In this document: one piece after another, positions 32,076 to 32,742 of the stretch
Position numbering within the stretch: position 1 is the stretch's first letter
How the letters are laid out: each line of letters starts with the position of its first letter
DNA from: Chitinophaga pinensis
GTDB lineage: Bacteria; Bacteroidota; Bacteroidia; NS11-12g; UBA9320
Direction: 5' to 3'
Length of the DNA stretch: 32,742 nt
Assembly: GCA_945889315.1 (NCBI GenBank)
Contig: CAMDBP010000022.1
Coordinates: 1 to 32,742, forward strand
Notes under the pieces: model-generated
What the model was told of the DNA's origin: nothing
The model's input: the letters and a program-made list of their open reading frames with translations, nothing else
The model's database searches: none
Made by a program: the position numbers and the translations under genes

Positions 32076-32742
32076 ATGGGTATATTAATAGCAGGAGGTT
32101 CTGGTCTTATAGGTTCTGAATTAACAACGTACTTAAAAGCGCAGGGATACCAAGTACACATACTTACCCGGGGCGCTACCAATGAGGCAAAATTTCTTTA
32201 CCATTGGGATATTGCCAAAGATTATATTGACCCAAAAGCATTTGACGGCATCACTACCGTAATCAATCTAGCCGGCAGTCTCATCATTGGCGGCCGATGG
32301 ACAACTAAGCGCAAAAAAGACCTTACCAGCTCGCGTGTAGACTCCTCTCAATTATTAACCCGCTATTTAAACAGCCATTCAACCCAGGTTACTCAGTATA
32401 TACAAGGCAGCGCTATGGGATATTACGGCGATTGTAAGGATACCGTTATCACCGAAGCCACTCCTGCTGGCGACGATTTTATGGCTCATTTGTGTGTCGC
32501 ATGGGAAAAACCCTCATTAGAACTCAATCCTAGCATAGAAAGAAGCGTGATACGCATCGGTCTTTATTTAAGTAGAAACGGAGGTGTTTATAAAAGCTTA
32601 GGTTTATTAGCTAAATTTTTTGCCGCATCGGCCTTTGGCGATGGTAAGATGTGGGCCAACTATACACACCGTGATGAGTTAAATGAATTCATTCTGGCCT
32701 TAATCAAAAAAGAAATACCTGCAGAGGTGTATAATGTGGTGG
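32076..32742 (+). CDS. TIGR01777-family SDR epimerase-like protein, N-terminal part
   Basis: 222 codons are present before the window ends. It opens ILIAGGSGLIGSELTTYL, the NAD(P)-binding loop of atypical SDRs. INLAGSLIIGGRWTTKRKKDL and then QGSAMGYYGDCKDT are the characteristic TIGR01777 (YfcH/SDR39U1) segments. LGLLAKFFAASAFGDGKMWANYTHRDELNEFI matches the region before the C-terminal DUF1731-type part, which is missing here. The biochemical role of this family is unsettled. The ATG at 32076 starts right at the first strand. Confidence 0.88.
   Translation, partial: MGILIAGGSGLIGSELTTYLKAQGYQVHILTRGATNEAKFLYHWDIAKDYIDPKAFDGITTVINLAGSLIIGGRWTTKRKKDLTSSRVDSSQLLTRYLNSHSTQVTQYIQGSAMGYYGDCKDTVITEATPAGDDFMAHLCVAWEKPSLELNPSIERSVIRIGLYLSRNGGVYKSLGLLAKFFAASAFGDGKMWANYTHRDELNEFILALIKKEIPAEVYNVV

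Noticed and set aside
1-32742. Insertion sequences, phage genes, toxin-antitoxin pairs, tRNA or rRNA
   Set aside because: No supporting protein motif, terminal inverted repeat or RNA structure was found on either strand.

Overview
The window reads as a chromosomal stretch of a Bacteroidota bacterium, most likely from the Flavobacteriales. Support for this is the AT-rich sequence, a UpxY-type NusG paralogue opening a polysaccharide operon, a Wzi-family barrel, a long multi-SLBB export protein, and several TAnnTTTG-type promoter boxes. I saw no tRNA, rRNA, transposase, phage gene or CRISPR array. The genus cannot be given from the sequence alone.

Positions 1-19065 hold one large Wzx/Wzy-type capsule or exopolysaccharide locus, entirely on the minus strand, so it reads from 19065 down and out past position 1. 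In transcription order it has: a UpxY/NusG antiterminator; UDP-HexNAc 6-dehydrogenase and C4-epimerase (TviB/TviC-like); a remnant of a regulator cassette; an initiating sugar-phosphate transferase; a six-SLBB Wza-like exporter; the Wzx flippase; a methyltransferase; an RfbF-like glycosyltransferase; an unrecognised protein; a Wzz-like chain-length protein; a Wzy-like polymerase; a GT2 glycosyltransferase; Wzi; a winged-helix plus nucleotidyltransferase-like regulator; a 676-bp non-coding stretch of nested tandem repeats; RfbB; CysQ; a WbpE-like aminotransferase; and the first 19 codons of a Gfo/Idh (WbpB-like) oxidoreductase. These steps fit together: nucleotide sugars (UDP-HexNAcA, a 3-amino uronate, a dTDP-6-deoxy sugar) are made, assembled on a lipid by the transferases, flipped by Wzx, polymerised by the Wzy/Wzz pair, exported through the Wza-like protein and anchored or organised by Wzi.

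Positions 19142-26169 are a peptide-use module on the minus strand: a dipeptidyl peptidase IV followed by three tandem but divergent POT-family proton/peptide symporters. Terminators follow the second and third transporters. The last terminator sits almost on top of the upxY start, so the peptide and polysaccharide transcription units touch.

Positions 26212-32742 are mostly metabolic. They hold a plus-strand FAD-linked GlcD-like dehydrogenase; a minus-strand operon of a membrane protein, an M28 peptidase and an outer-membrane barrel protein; a tightly overlapping thioesterase-acyltransferase-thioesterase operon; and a plus-strand SDR-type (TIGR01777-like) protein cut off by the window end.

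The most unusual points are non-coding or decayed. The regulator cassette (palindromic promoter, ATG, stop, downstream tag) has a second, internally truncated copy inside the operon. The promoter palindrome overlaps the -7 box and could be the regulator's own operator. The repeats before rfbB are nested 8-bp and 87-bp units.
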